This document shows, piece by piece, positions 16,513-24,788 of a stretch of 64,000 nucleotides of DNA. Under the pieces are notes generated by a model that worked only from the letters and a program-made list of their open reading frames with translations, was not told the DNA's origin and searched no databases. This DNA is from Streptomyces solicavernae (GTDB taxonomy: Bacteria > Actinomycetota > Actinomycetes > Streptomycetales > Streptomycetaceae): assembly GCF_029968095.1 (NCBI RefSeq), contig NZ_JASCIR010000031.1:1-64000 (forward strand). The letters are read 5' to 3'. Both the position numbers and the translations under genes were made by a program. Each line of letters starts with the position of its first letter. Within the stretch, counting starts at the first letter, position 1.

Positions 16513-17375
16513 CCGGTTCCCCGCAGAGCTTCACGGGCCGGGCGCGGGCCGTCCGGCTCGGCCCCAAGTCGGTGTGCGCGCTGCTCCTGGTGAGCGCGAT
16601 CGGCGTCGCCGCGTTCGGCTGGCCGCTGCTCGCCGACAGCGCCTCGGGCGTGACCGCGCACGCGCAGGACGCACCCTGGCTCTTCGCCGCGCTGCTCCCG
16701 CTGCTCGTCGGCGTGGTCGCCGCGACCATCGCGGAGTCGGGGCTCGGCGCGAAGGCCGTCGCGATGCTCGGCGTACTCGCCGCGGTGGGCGCCGCGCTGC
16801 GCCCGCTCGGCGCGGGCACGGCCGGGCTTGAGCCGATGTTCTTCCTGATGATCCTGGCCGGGCGCGTCCTCGGCCCCGGCTTCGGCTTCGTGCTCGGCGC
16901 GGTCACGATGTTCGCGTCCGCGCTCCTGACCGGCGGGGTCGGCCCCTGGATGCCGTTCCAGATGCTGACGATGGGCTGGGTCTCGATGGGCGCGGGCCTG
17001 GCTCGGGGGATGCTGCGCGGCCGCGCCGAGTTGGCGCTGCTCGCGCTGTACGGGGCGGTGGCGGCGTTCGGCTACGGGTTCGTGATGAACCTGTACGGCT
17101 GGACCATCGTGCCCGGCCTCGCCTCCGGCATCTCCTTCACGCCCGGCGACCCGCTGCACGAGAACCTGGCCCGCTACCTCGCGTACTGCGTGGCCACCTC
17201 GCTCGGCTGGGACCTGGGCCGGGCCGTGATGACGGTCGTCCTGACTCTTGCCGTCGGCCCGACCGTCCTGAAGGCGCTGCGCCGGGCCACCCGCCGGGCC
17301 GCTTTCGAGGCACCCGTCACATTCTCGGGCCCCGGCAGCGAGACACAGGTCACCGTGCACGAACCGCGACCGTAG
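16509..17375 (+). CDS. ECF transporter substrate-binding S component, probably cobalamin
   Basis: 288 aa; GTG 16509 overlaps the ATPase stop by 4 nt. Six or so membrane helices with short loops (GVAAFGWPLLADSA, LEPMFFLMILAGRVLGPGFGFVLG, GGVGPWMPFQMLTMGWVSMGAGL, YGFVMNLYGWTIVPG) are typical of integral ECF S proteins. The riboswitch assigns cobalamin or a cobinamide-type precursor as the substrate; the sequence alone does not. It is the last gene of the five-gene operon and has a hydrophilic C-terminal tail. Confidence 0.85.
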   Translation: MTGSPQSFTGRARAVRLGPKSVCALLLVSAIGVAAFGWPLLADSASGVTAHAQDAPWLFAALLPLLVGVVAATIAESGLGAKAVAMLGVLAAVGAALRPLGAGTAGLEPMFFLMILAGRVLGPGFGFVLGAVTMFASALLTGGVGPWMPFQMLTMGWVSMGAGLARGMLRGRAELALLALYGAVAAFGYGFVMNLYGWTIVPGLASGISFTPGDPLHENLARYLAYCVATSLGWDLGRAVMTVVLTLAVGPTVLKALRRATRRAAFEAPVTFSGPGSETQVTVHEPRP

Positions 17376-17726
17376 ACGCGCCCTTGCGGTACGTAACGGA
17401 ATCCGCTCGACGAGGGTGAGCCCCCGCACAGGACCTTGGTCCTCCACTACGTGCGCTAGTAGGGCCTGAACCATGATCCACCACCGTTCTGAAACCGCGC
17501 CCGACCTGCACTGATACACCCCTATCAGAGCGAGGGACTTTTCGCCCCACATGCGACCACAACTAGTAAAAGGGGGGCATTGCGGCGACGTAACCGCCCT
17601 GGTTCTCTGGAGGACGTCGCAGGGCGCCACGGCCGCATCGGTCGCGGCGCCTGTGCATGGCCCCCGCCGCTCCCGTACGGCACCGGCATGCCTTGCGGCC
17701 TCCCCGTCCCCACTGGAAGGCTCTCC
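17376..17726 (+). promoter_or_regulatory. Long leader/promoter region of the SLT gene
   Basis: A 351-nt gap with no gene. It contains the 6-6-6 inverted repeat CTGATA-(6 nt)-TATCAG at 17511-17528, a locally A-rich stretch (CAACTAGTAAAAGGGGGGC near 17561-17579) and GC-rich fold-back sequence before the start at 17727. Long structured leaders of Streptomyces cell-wall-hydrolase genes often carry c-di-AMP riboswitches. I could not match the conserved blocks here, so I only flag the leader as structured. Confidence 0.4.
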
Positions 17727-18185
17727 GTGACCGTCTCCGTTCTCCGCCGCATCGCCACCCCGAAGAAGACCGTCGCCGGTGCCGCCGTGGCACTCGCCGC
17801 CGCCGGTATGGCCCTCTCCTCGGTCCCGGCCCACGCTGCCGCCCCCGCGGCCGCCCCGGCCGCCGTGGCCCCGGCCGCCGTGGCCCCGGCCGCCGCCGGG
17901 TCCCCGCAGGCGATCGCGAAGAAGATGATCCCGAACGCGGCCCAGTACGCCGCGTTCAGCAAGATCGTCTCGCACGAGAGCGGCTGGAACCACACCGCCA
18001 CCAACTCCTCGTCCGGCGCGTACGGCCTGGTCCAGGCCCTGCCCGGCAACAAGATGGCCTCCGCGGGCTCCGACTGGAAGACCAACCCGGCCACCCAGAT
18101 CGAATGGGGCCTGGACTACATGAACGACCGCTACGGCAGCCCGGTCGAGGCCTGGAACTTCTGGCAGGCGAACGGCTGGTACTGA
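17727..18185 (+). CDS. Secreted lytic-transglycosylase-like (SLT domain) protein
   Basis: 152 aa; GTG 17727 with GGAAGG 6 nt upstream. A signal peptide (KTVAGAAVALAAAGMALSSVPAHA) is followed by an Ala/Pro/Val linker encoded by a short tandem repeat (17855-17895). The SLT core reads FSKIVSHESGWNHTATNSSSGAYGLVQALPG with the expected catalytic Glu in HESGW. The end NPATQIEWGLDYMNDRYGSPVEAWNFWQANGWY is the standard SLT finish. It likely cleaves peptidoglycan glycan strands outside the cell during growth or spore formation. It converges on the thiolase gene. Confidence 0.88.
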   Translation: MTVSVLRRIATPKKTVAGAAVALAAAGMALSSVPAHAAAPAAAPAAVAPAAVAPAAAGSPQAIAKKMIPNAAQYAAFSKIVSHESGWNHTATNSSSGAYGLVQALPGNKMASAGSDWKTNPATQIEWGLDYMNDRYGSPVEAWNFWQANGWY

Positions 18186-18247
18186 GCCGCCGGCCGCTTC
18201 GACTGGAGACCGGGCGCACCCCGGACGGGGTGCGGCCGAGTGCGAAT

Positions 18248-19417
18248 TCACAGCCGCTGCACAATGGTCGCGGTGGCCAGCGCCCCGCCCGCGCACATCG
18301 TGACCAGGGCGAACTCCTTGTCCCTGCGCTCCAGTTCATGCAACGCAGTGGTGATCATGCGGGCCCCGGTCGCGCCCACCGGGTGACCGAGGGCGATCGC
18401 ACCGCCGTTGACGTTGACCTTCTCCAGGTCCTGCTCGAAGACCTGTGCCCAGCTCAACACCACCGACGCGAACGCCTCGTTGATCTCGACCACGTCGATG
18501 TCCTTCAGCGACATGCCCGCCTTGCCGAGCACCGCCCGCGTCGCGTCGATCGGACCGTCGAGGTGGAAGTGCGGGTCCGAGCCGACCAGGGCCTGCGCCA
18601 CGATCCGCGCCCGCGGCTTCAGCTTCAGGGCACGCGCCATCCGCTTGGACGCCCACATGATCGCCGCCGCGCCGTCGGATATCTGCGAGGAGTTGCCCGC
18701 CGTGTGCACGGCGGTCGGCATCACCGGTTTGAGCCCGGCGAGCCCGTCCATCGTCGTGTCCCGCAGACCTTCGTCGCGGTCGACGAGCCGCCACATGCCC
18801 TGGCCCGCCGCCTGCTCCTCCTCCGTCGTCGGCACCTGCACGGCGAAGGTCTCGCGTTTGAAGCGCTCCTCCGCCCAGGCGCTCGCGGCCCGCTCCTGCG
18901 AGATCAGACCGAGCGAGTCGACGTTCTCGCGGGTCAACCCCCGGTTGCGCGCGATGCGTTCGGCCGCTTCGAACTGGTTCGGCAGATCCACGTTCCACTC
19001 GTCCGGGAACGGCTTGCCCGGCCCGTGCTTGGACGCCGCCCCCAACGGCACCCGCGACATCGCCTCCACGCCACAGCTGATCCCGACGTCCATCACCCCG
19101 GACGAGATCATGTTCGCGACCATGTGACTCGCCTGCTGCGACGACCCGCACTGACAGTTGACCGTCGTCGCGGCCGTCTCGTACGGCAGGCCCATGGTGA
19201 GCCACGCCGTGCGCGTCGGGTTGGCGGACTGCTCCCCCGCCTGCGTGACCGCACCGCCGACGATCTGCTCCACGCAGTCGGGCTGAATGCCGGTGCGGGC
19301 GAGGAGTTCGCGGTACGTCTCACCGAGCAGATAGGCCGGATGGAGGTTGGCGAGCGCCCCTGAGCGCTTGCCGATGGGGGTGCGTACGGCTTCGACGATG
19401 ACGGGTTCCGCGGCCAT
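18248..19417 (-). CDS. Steroid-type acetyl-CoA acetyltransferase (thiolase), FadA5-like
   Basis: 389 aa; ATG 19417 with GGAGAGGA upstream. The nucleophile is Cys90 (NCQCGSSQQA). The active-site asparagine/histidine motifs are NEAFASVVLSW and GHPVGATGAR, and the second cysteine lies in TMCAGGALATA. The stretches WNVDLPNQFEAAERIARNRG, TAGNSSQISDGAAA and VNVNGGAIALGHPVG are very like those of mycobacterial FadA5, which removes two- or three-carbon units from the sterol side chain. It is divergent from the CYP125-like gene, with operator-like sequences between them. Confidence 0.88.
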   Translation of the reverse strand: MAAEPVIVEAVRTPIGKRSGALANLHPAYLLGETYRELLARTGIQPDCVEQIVGGAVTQAGEQSANPTRTAWLTMGLPYETAATTVNCQCGSSQQASHMVANMISSGVMDVGISCGVEAMSRVPLGAASKHGPGKPFPDEWNVDLPNQFEAAERIARNRGLTRENVDSLGLISQERAASAWAEERFKRETFAVQVPTTEEEQAAGQGMWRLVDRDEGLRDTTMDGLAGLKPVMPTAVHTAGNSSQISDGAAAIMWASKRMARALKLKPRARIVAQALVGSDPHFHLDGPIDATRAVLGKAGMSLKDIDVVEINEAFASVVLSWAQVFEQDLEKVNVNGGAIALGHPVGATGARMITTALHELERRDKEFALVTMCAGGALATATIVQRL

Positions 19418-19488
19418 GAGCCAGTCCTCTCCTCGCGCATCTCGCCCGTCCCGGGGGCGATCCCGGCACCCCGCCATGCACGGACAGA

Positions 19489-19514
19489 CAGAACTAGTAC
19501 GCGTTCTAGTTCTG
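19489..19514. promoter_or_regulatory. Palindrome with near-consensus KstR-type site upstream of thiolase
   Basis: Perfect 9-bp arms CAGAACTAG (19489-19497) and CTAGTTCTG (19506-19514) flank 8 nt. Nested in it, 19495-19508 read on the minus strand is TAGAACGCGTACTA, one mismatch from TnnAACnnGTTnnA. It lies 72 nt upstream of the thiolase start. Confidence 0.55.
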
Positions 19515-19614
19515 AGAGCAGTCTTATGAGTGCCCCCCGCCCACCGCAAGGGTCTTGCACCGACCGCGTGCACCGCGCGTGCGCAACCGATGGCGCCGAA
19601 GGCCTTGCCACTTG

Positions 19615-19628
19615 TAGAACCCGTTACT
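19615..19628. promoter_or_regulatory. Near-consensus KstR-type operator upstream of the P450
   Basis: TAGAACCCGTTACT keeps the AAC-nn-GTT core and misses only the last A of the consensus. It lies 84 nt upstream of the CYP125-like start, where a repressor site would be expected. Confidence 0.52.
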
Positions 19629-19711
19629 ACCTTTCGGGCAGTTCCTGATGGGCCGTCAGACATTCGCCGCCGACACGTTTCACCCCGCGTCGTACGACAC
19701 TGGAGTTGCCG

Positions 19712-20956
19712 ATGCCCTGTCCCGCGCTGCCCGACGGGTTCGACGCCACCGACCCCGACCTTCTGCAGAGCCGCGTTCCGCACCCCGAGTTCGCCGAGCT
19801 GCGGCAGACCGCACCGGTGTGGTGGTGCCCCCAGCCGCGAGGCATCACGGGCTTTGACGACGAGGGCTACTGGGCCGTGACACGGCACGCCGACGTCAAG
19901 TACGTTTCCACGCACCCCGAGTTGTTCTCCTCCAGCACCAACACGGCCGTCATCCGCTTCAACGAGCACATCAACCGCGACCAGATAGACGTCCAGAAGC
20001 TGATCATGCTCAACATGGACCCGCCCGAGCACACCCGGGTCCGCCAGATCGTCCAGCGCGGCTTCACGCCCCGTGCCGTCCGTACCCTCTCCGACGCCCT
20101 GCGTGTGCGCGCCCGCGCCATCGCCGACGAGGCCAGGCAGTCCCTGGACTCCGACGGCTCCTTCGACTTCGTCACCCGCGTCGCCGTGGAGCTCCCCCTC
20201 CAGGCGATAGCCGAACTCATCGGCGTCCCGCAGGAGGACCGGGCCCGCATCTTCGACTGGTCGAACAAGATGATCGCGTACGACGACCCCGAGTACGCCA
20301 TCACCGAAGAGGTCGGCGCCGAGGCCGCCATGGAACTCATCGGGTACGCGATGAACATGGCCGCCGACCGCAAGCAGTGCCCCGCCAAGGACATCGTGTC
20401 CCAGCTGGTCGCCGCCGAGGACCAGGGCAACCTGTCGACCGACGAGTTCGGCTTCTTCGTCCTCCTGCTCGCCGTCGCGGGCAACGAGACCACCCGCAAC
20501 GCCATCAGCCACGGCATGCACGCCTTCCTCACCCACCCCGAGCAGTGGGAGCTCTACAAGCGGGAACGGCCCACGACCACCGCGGAGGAGATCGTCCGCT
20601 GGGCCACCCCCGTCACCGCCTTCCAGCGCACCGCCACCCAGGACACCGAGATCGGCGGCACACCCGTCAAGGCGGGCGACCGCGTCGGCCTCTTCTACTC
20701 CTCCGCCAACAACGACGCCGAGGTCTTCGACCGGCCCGAGCGGTTCGACATCACCCGCGACCCCAACCCGCACCTCGGCTTCGGCGGTGGCGGACCGCAC
20801 TTCTGCCTCGGCAAGTCCCTCGCCATCCAGGAGATCGACCTGATCTTCAACGCCCTCGCGGACGCACTCCCCGACCTGCGCCTGGCCGGCGACCCGCGCC
20901 GCCTGCGGGCCGCGTGGCTCAACGGCATCAAGGAGCTCCCGGTGACGACTGGTTGA
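19712..20956 (+). CDS. Cytochrome P450, CYP125-like (sterol C26/27 hydroxylase family)
   Basis: 414 aa; ATG 19712 with GGAG 6 nt upstream. The I-helix oxygen-activating motif is AVAGNETTRNAISHGM, the ExxR motif is in TAEEIVRWATPV, and the heme-cysteine loop is FGGGGPHFCLGKSLA. The N-terminal pattern PDGFDATDPDLLQSRVPHPEFAELRQTAPVWW and the LIMLNMDPPEHTRVR segment are characteristic of the CYP125 group. That group hydroxylates the terminal side-chain carbon of cholest-4-en-3-one. Linked FadA5-like thiolase, ferredoxin and KstR-like regulator support a steroid or sterol-like substrate, though Streptomyces CYP125 members may use others. Confidence 0.85.
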   Translation: MPCPALPDGFDATDPDLLQSRVPHPEFAELRQTAPVWWCPQPRGITGFDDEGYWAVTRHADVKYVSTHPELFSSSTNTAVIRFNEHINRDQIDVQKLIMLNMDPPEHTRVRQIVQRGFTPRAVRTLSDALRVRARAIADEARQSLDSDGSFDFVTRVAVELPLQAIAELIGVPQEDRARIFDWSNKMIAYDDPEYAITEEVGAEAAMELIGYAMNMAADRKQCPAKDIVSQLVAAEDQGNLSTDEFGFFVLLLAVAGNETTRNAISHGMHAFLTHPEQWELYKRERPTTTAEEIVRWATPVTAFQRTATQDTEIGGTPVKAGDRVGLFYSSANNDAEVFDRPERFDITRDPNPHLGFGGGGPHFCLGKSLAIQEIDLIFNALADALPDLRLAGDPRRLRAAWLNGIKELPVTTG

Positions 20957-21034
20957 CCGGCCGACCCGCACGCGGCCATCGCCCCACCCCTGCTCCACAT
21001 GCTCCATGGCTGTCCCCCACCGCCCCGTTTCCGC

Positions 21035-21098
21035 ATCCGTGCCCGGATCCCGTGTCCGGATCCCGTGTCCGGATCCCGTGCCCGGATCCCGTGTCCGG
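21035..21098. repeat. Tandem repeat, 13-bp unit (5 copies)
   Basis: Copies of ATCCCGTGTCCGG (the first is 12 bp; the unit alternates TGTCC/TGCCC) lie in the 391-nt gap 20957-21347 after the P450. The rest of that gap shows no gene; the MHS transporter promoter should lie near its right end. Confidence 0.85.
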
Positions 21099-21347
21099 AT
21101 CTTATGAGCCCCTGGGCCAACCCCGCTCGGCCTGTGGATAACCTCCCCGGCACTCCCCCGCACCCGCTCGACAGACGGGAGTCACCCCGCCCAGTTGCCC
21201 GTATCAAGCGCGACAAAGATCACAAGAGGGACATGCCGCACGGCCCTTGCCGGGCGCCGACAACACTGGTGAGACGGGGTTTCCGCAGGTCGCGCAACGA
21301 ACCGCACACCGTACGTAATGCGACAAGTGCGCCTATCTTCGGAACAC

Positions 21348-22751
21348 ATGTCATCAGCCACTCTCGGTCCGGCCGCGACCGATTCCGCGAGCCCCTCCGA
21401 GGTCACCGTCACCGACCCCGCGATGGTCAAGCGCGCAGTGAAGGCCGCAGCACTCGGCAACGCCATGGAGTGGTTCGACTTCGGCGTCTACAGCTACATC
21501 GCCGTCACCCTCGGCAAGGTCTTCTTCCCGTCCGGCAGCGCCACGGCGCAACTCCTCTCCACGTTCGGCGCGTTCGCCGCTGCCTTCCTCGTCCGGCCCC
21601 TCGGCGGGCTCGTGTTCGGCCCGCTCGGCGACCGCATCGGCCGGCAGAAGGTGCTCGCCCTCACCATGATCATGATGGCGGCGGGCACGTTCGCGATCGG
21701 CCTGATCCCCTCGCACGCCTCGATCGGCCTCTGGGCCCCCGCGCTGCTGCTCCTGGCGCGACTGGTGCAGGGCTTCTCCACCGGCGGCGAGTACGCGGGC
21801 GCCTCCACCTTCATCGCCGAGTACGCCCCCGACAGGAAGCGTGGATTCCTCGGCAGCTGGCTGGAGTTCGGCACGCTCGCCGGCTACATCGGCGGCGCCG
21901 GTCTCGTGACCCTGATGACCGCGCTGCTGTCCACCGACGACCTGCTCTCCTGGGGCTGGCGCATCCCGTTCCTGATCGCCGGTCCGATGGGTCTCATCGG
22001 CCTGTATCTGCGGATGCGCCTTGAGGAGACGCCGGCGTTCGCCGCCGAGCTGGACAAGGCGGAGGAAGCGCGTCCGAAGGTGCGGCTGCGCGAGATGGTC
22101 GTCGGACAGTGGCGGGCGCTGCTGCTCTGCGTCGGTCTGGTCCTGGTCTTCAACGTCACGGACTACATGCTCCTTTCGTACATGCCGAGCTATCTGACGA
22201 GCGAGCTGAAGTACGACTCCGCGCACGGCCTGCTCGTCGTGCTCGGGGTGATGGCGCTGATGATGCTGGTCCAGCCGTTCGCGGGCCGGCTCACCGACCG
22301 CGTCGGCCGCCGCCCCGTCATCGCCTTCGGCTGCGCGGGCTTCCTGCTCCTGTCCCTTCCGGCGCTGCTGCTCATCCGCCAGGGCTCGCTGCTCGCGATC
22401 GCCCTCGGCATGGGCGCGCTCGGCCTGCTCCTGGTCTGCTTCACGGCCACGATGCCGTCGACGCTGCCCGCGCTGTTCCCGACCCGGGTGCGCTACGGGT
22501 CCCTGTCCATCGGGTTCAACATCTCCGTCTCGATCTTCGGCGGTACGACCCCGCTGGTCGTGACCGCGCTGATCGGCGCCACCGGCGACGTGATGATGCC
22601 CGCCTACTACATGATGGCCGCGGCCGTCGTCGGCGGTGTCGCCGTCTGGTTCATGACGGAGAGCGCCCGCCGCCCGCTGCCGGGCTCACCGCCCGCGGTG
22701 GAGACGGAGGCGGAGGCCCGGGAGCTCAGGGCGGCCGGGGCCCGGGGCTGA
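21348..22751 (+). CDS. MFS transporter, metabolite:H+ symporter (ProP/MHS) family
   Basis: 467 aa from ATG 21348; an ATG at 21318 would add ten residues without a ribosome site. Twelve membrane helices are predicted by eye. The family signature is clear: LGNAMEWFDFGVYSYIAV at TM1, the loop motif GPLGDRIGRQKVLAL, and RLVQGFSTGGEYAGASTFIAEYAP at TM4. WRIPFLIAGPMGLIGLYLR is also typical of proline/betaine/dicarboxylate symporters. The substrate cannot be specified. It runs toward the serpin gene, ending 7 nt from it in convergent orientation. Confidence 0.88.
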   Translation: MSSATLGPAATDSASPSEVTVTDPAMVKRAVKAAALGNAMEWFDFGVYSYIAVTLGKVFFPSGSATAQLLSTFGAFAAAFLVRPLGGLVFGPLGDRIGRQKVLALTMIMMAAGTFAIGLIPSHASIGLWAPALLLLARLVQGFSTGGEYAGASTFIAEYAPDRKRGFLGSWLEFGTLAGYIGGAGLVTLMTALLSTDDLLSWGWRIPFLIAGPMGLIGLYLRMRLEETPAFAAELDKAEEARPKVRLREMVVGQWRALLLCVGLVLVFNVTDYMLLSYMPSYLTSELKYDSAHGLLVVLGVMALMMLVQPFAGRLTDRVGRRPVIAFGCAGFLLLSLPALLLIRQGSLLAIALGMGALGLLLVCFTATMPSTLPALFPTRVRYGSLSIGFNISVSIFGGTTPLVVTALIGATGDVMMPAYYMMAAAVVGGVAVWFMTESARRPLPGSPPAVETEAEARELRAAGARG

Positions 22752-22757
22752 CGTCGG

Positions 22758-23894
22758 TCAGCTCTCCGGGTCCGTCGGGACCTGTGCCTGCCAGGCGGTG
22801 AACAGCGGGACCGTGCCGCTGCCGTCGAGGACGACTATGCCGAAGGGCCGGTCGTACGCGATGAGTTCGGTGGGCTCGGACGGGCGGTGGGCACCGGCCC
22901 CGCGCATCGCGACGACCGTCGCCGCGGCCGCCTCCACGCCCTGCTCGGCGACCTTGACCACCGTCTCCTGCACGACCTGCGAGACGGCGATCTCCTCCGG
23001 CGAGAGCCCGGAGAAGTCGGCAGAGGCGAGGAACGCCTGCCGTATGCCCAGCTCCTCCAGGTGCCGCACAGCCTCGACAGTGGTGCGCAGCGACAGCTTC
23101 GGCAGGGCGACGCGGACCGCGCCCGCGTCGATCCGGCGGCGCTGCTCGGCGGGCGCCCAGGCCAGGGGCAGCACCTGGGCGGGCTCCGCTCCGGGCGCCC
23201 CGAGCACGAACCGCACCTTGGCGGCGGCCGACGGGACCGCTGCGGGACCGGCCGACTCGGGCGGTGCGCAGGCCAGCTCCACGACGCGCGCGTCACCACC
23301 CGTGGACGTCACGTCCCAGGCCTGGCCCGGCGGCACCGGGCCGTGCATCGTCGCGACCTCGTGCTGCCGCCCGGACGCGTCGGCGAACGGCTTCGGCCGG
23401 GTCGTCGGCGCTTCGAACGGAAGGGCCCAACGCGCCTTGAGCGCCAGGGCGTTGACGAGGACCAGCTGCATGGCCTCGGTGATCCGCACCGGGAGCCGGG
23501 GCACGAGCCCGCCGGTCGCACGGTCCACCCACGCGTCGATCTCGTCCGGGTCCATCGGTCCGAAGCCGATGTCGGGCAGCGCCTCGCGGTAGGCGCGGTA
23601 GACCGGAAGTCGGCTCCACACGCCCGTGGCCACCGCCAGGGCCTCCGTGCCGGCCAGGGCCCGGGCGCCCTCGGTCACCGCGGCGGACGCCTCCTCGCCG
23701 GCGGCCCCGAGCAGCACGCGCAATTCCTCCGCCGTGCGGCCCCGCGCGCCCGCGGCGACGGACGCGAGGGCCAGCCACAGGCCCGTGGGTGAACACGCGA
23801 AGTCCGCGTCGCCGCCGCCCAGGTGCGGCAGCCAGCGCTCGGCGAGGCGACGCACCTCTGCTGCCGGCAGCGCCTTCTCGATCTGCTCGGTCAT
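22758..23894 (-). CDS. Serpin-family protease inhibitor-like protein
   Basis: 378 aa with no signal peptide, hence cytoplasmic. Serpin marks are FACSPTGLWLALASVAAGARG near the N-terminus, LVNALALKARWALPF (strand s3A), and PKLSLRTTVEAVRHLEELGI. The hinge is VVQETVVKVAEQGVEAAAAT, and the closing motif YDRPFGIVVLDGSGTVPLFTAW is strand s5B. The small-residue hinge (EAAAAT) suggests inhibitory loop insertion is possible. A Met-Arg-Gly stretch follows at the likely scissile loop. Serpins are uncommon in bacteria. The neighbours give no target protease. Confidence 0.82.
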   Translation of the reverse strand: MTEQIEKALPAAEVRRLAERWLPHLGGGDADFACSPTGLWLALASVAAGARGRTAEELRVLLGAAGEEASAAVTEGARALAGTEALAVATGVWSRLPVYRAYREALPDIGFGPMDPDEIDAWVDRATGGLVPRLPVRITEAMQLVLVNALALKARWALPFEAPTTRPKPFADASGRQHEVATMHGPVPPGQAWDVTSTGGDARVVELACAPPESAGPAAVPSAAAKVRFVLGAPGAEPAQVLPLAWAPAEQRRRIDAGAVRVALPKLSLRTTVEAVRHLEELGIRQAFLASADFSGLSPEEIAVSQVVQETVVKVAEQGVEAAAATVVAMRGAGAHRPSEPTELIAYDRPFGIVVLDGSGTVPLFTAWQAQVPTDPES

Positions 23895-24029
23895 GACTCA
23901 TCCCCCGTTCGTCGTCGATGACTTGGTCGGTCTGGTCGAAGACTTGCCGCCAAGTATGCAGGGACCCACTGACAATCGGCCGGGCCGCAGGTCAGACGGG
24001 TCAGCAGGGGTTCAGGAGGCCGTGGGAGG

Positions 24030-24105
24030 AGGCGGGCGGTGGCGGGTGGTGGTGGGTGGTGGTGGGTGGTGGTGGTAGGTGGCAGTGGGTGGTGGTGGGC
24101 CGCCC
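24030..24105. repeat. GGT/GGTGGTGGGT low-complexity tract
   Basis: Runs of GGTGGTGGGTGGTGG between the serpin promoter and the FHA gene 3' end. No gene is seen in the 23895-24126 gap. Confidence 0.65.
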
Positions 24106-24126
24106 GTCCGGACTGCCTCGGCGGAG

Positions 24127-24519
24127 TCAGGCCTCGTGGTGGAATCCCACGTTCACGCTCCGAGGCCCGGTCCGGTCCTCGATGATCACTTCGCCGGAGC
24201 CCCCCGCGGGCAGCGGCGCGCTTCCGCCGTACGGCAGGTCCTGGGTGACGCCGCCGCTCGCGAGGCGGACCCGCGAGGACGGGTCCGGGTGCGAGCCCTT
24301 CAGCCACGTCACGCTCCACGTCAGGTCCGCGGCGCAGCGGAACTCCAGGTGGGCGCGGGACACGAACAGCCAGTCCTCGGGCGGTACGAGACGGCAGACG
24401 GCACTGTCGCGGCCCACACGCAGTACGGCGCCCGGCGCGCTGTCCTCGTCGGCCATGAGCATGCCCGCCGTCGCGCCGGCGTCCGCCGCCGAGACCGAGG
24501 CCATGGTGAGTTCGAGCAC
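24127..24519 (-). CDS. FHA-like domain protein
   Basis: 130 aa from GTG 24519 with AAGGAG 6 nt upstream. The core LRVGRDSAVCRLVPPEDWLFVSRAHLEFRC has the FHA GR...SRxH pattern that binds phosphothreonine. A strand-rich C-terminus follows (RLASGGVTQDLPYGGSAPLPAGG). Small stand-alone FHA proteins act as adaptors in Ser/Thr-kinase signalling in actinomycetes. No kinase gene is adjacent. A longer upstream reading exists but is Arg-rich and lacks a ribosome site. Confidence 0.72.
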   Translation of the reverse strand: MLELTMASVSAADAGATAGMLMADEDSAPGAVLRVGRDSAVCRLVPPEDWLFVSRAHLEFRCAADLTWSVTWLKGSHPDPSSRVRLASGGVTQDLPYGGSAPLPAGGSGEVIIEDRTGPRSVNVGFHHEA

Positions 24520-24788
24520 GTACGACTCCTTCAAGTCGCGGTGTCCTCCCGGGAGTCGGGAGGCTCGACCGGATCGGGACGCGGTGGGGCGCGCCGCCGC
24601 ATGATAGGTCGCGGCCAGACCCCGCGTACGTGACCCGGGACACACGAACGACCGGCCGCACGCGCGGAGACGACCGGCCGCACGCGCGGAAGCGGGCGGC
24701 GCGGTGCGTGTGGCGGCGGGCGGGCGCGTGCGGCAGGCGGGTGGACGGGGTGCGGGGGCGCGCGAGGCTCGTGCGAGAGGATGGGCCC

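Noticed and set aside
17376..17726. Possible c-di-AMP (ydaO-type) riboswitch before the SLT gene
   Set aside because: The genomic context fits, but I could not locate the conserved aptamer blocks by eye. A covariance-model search would decide.
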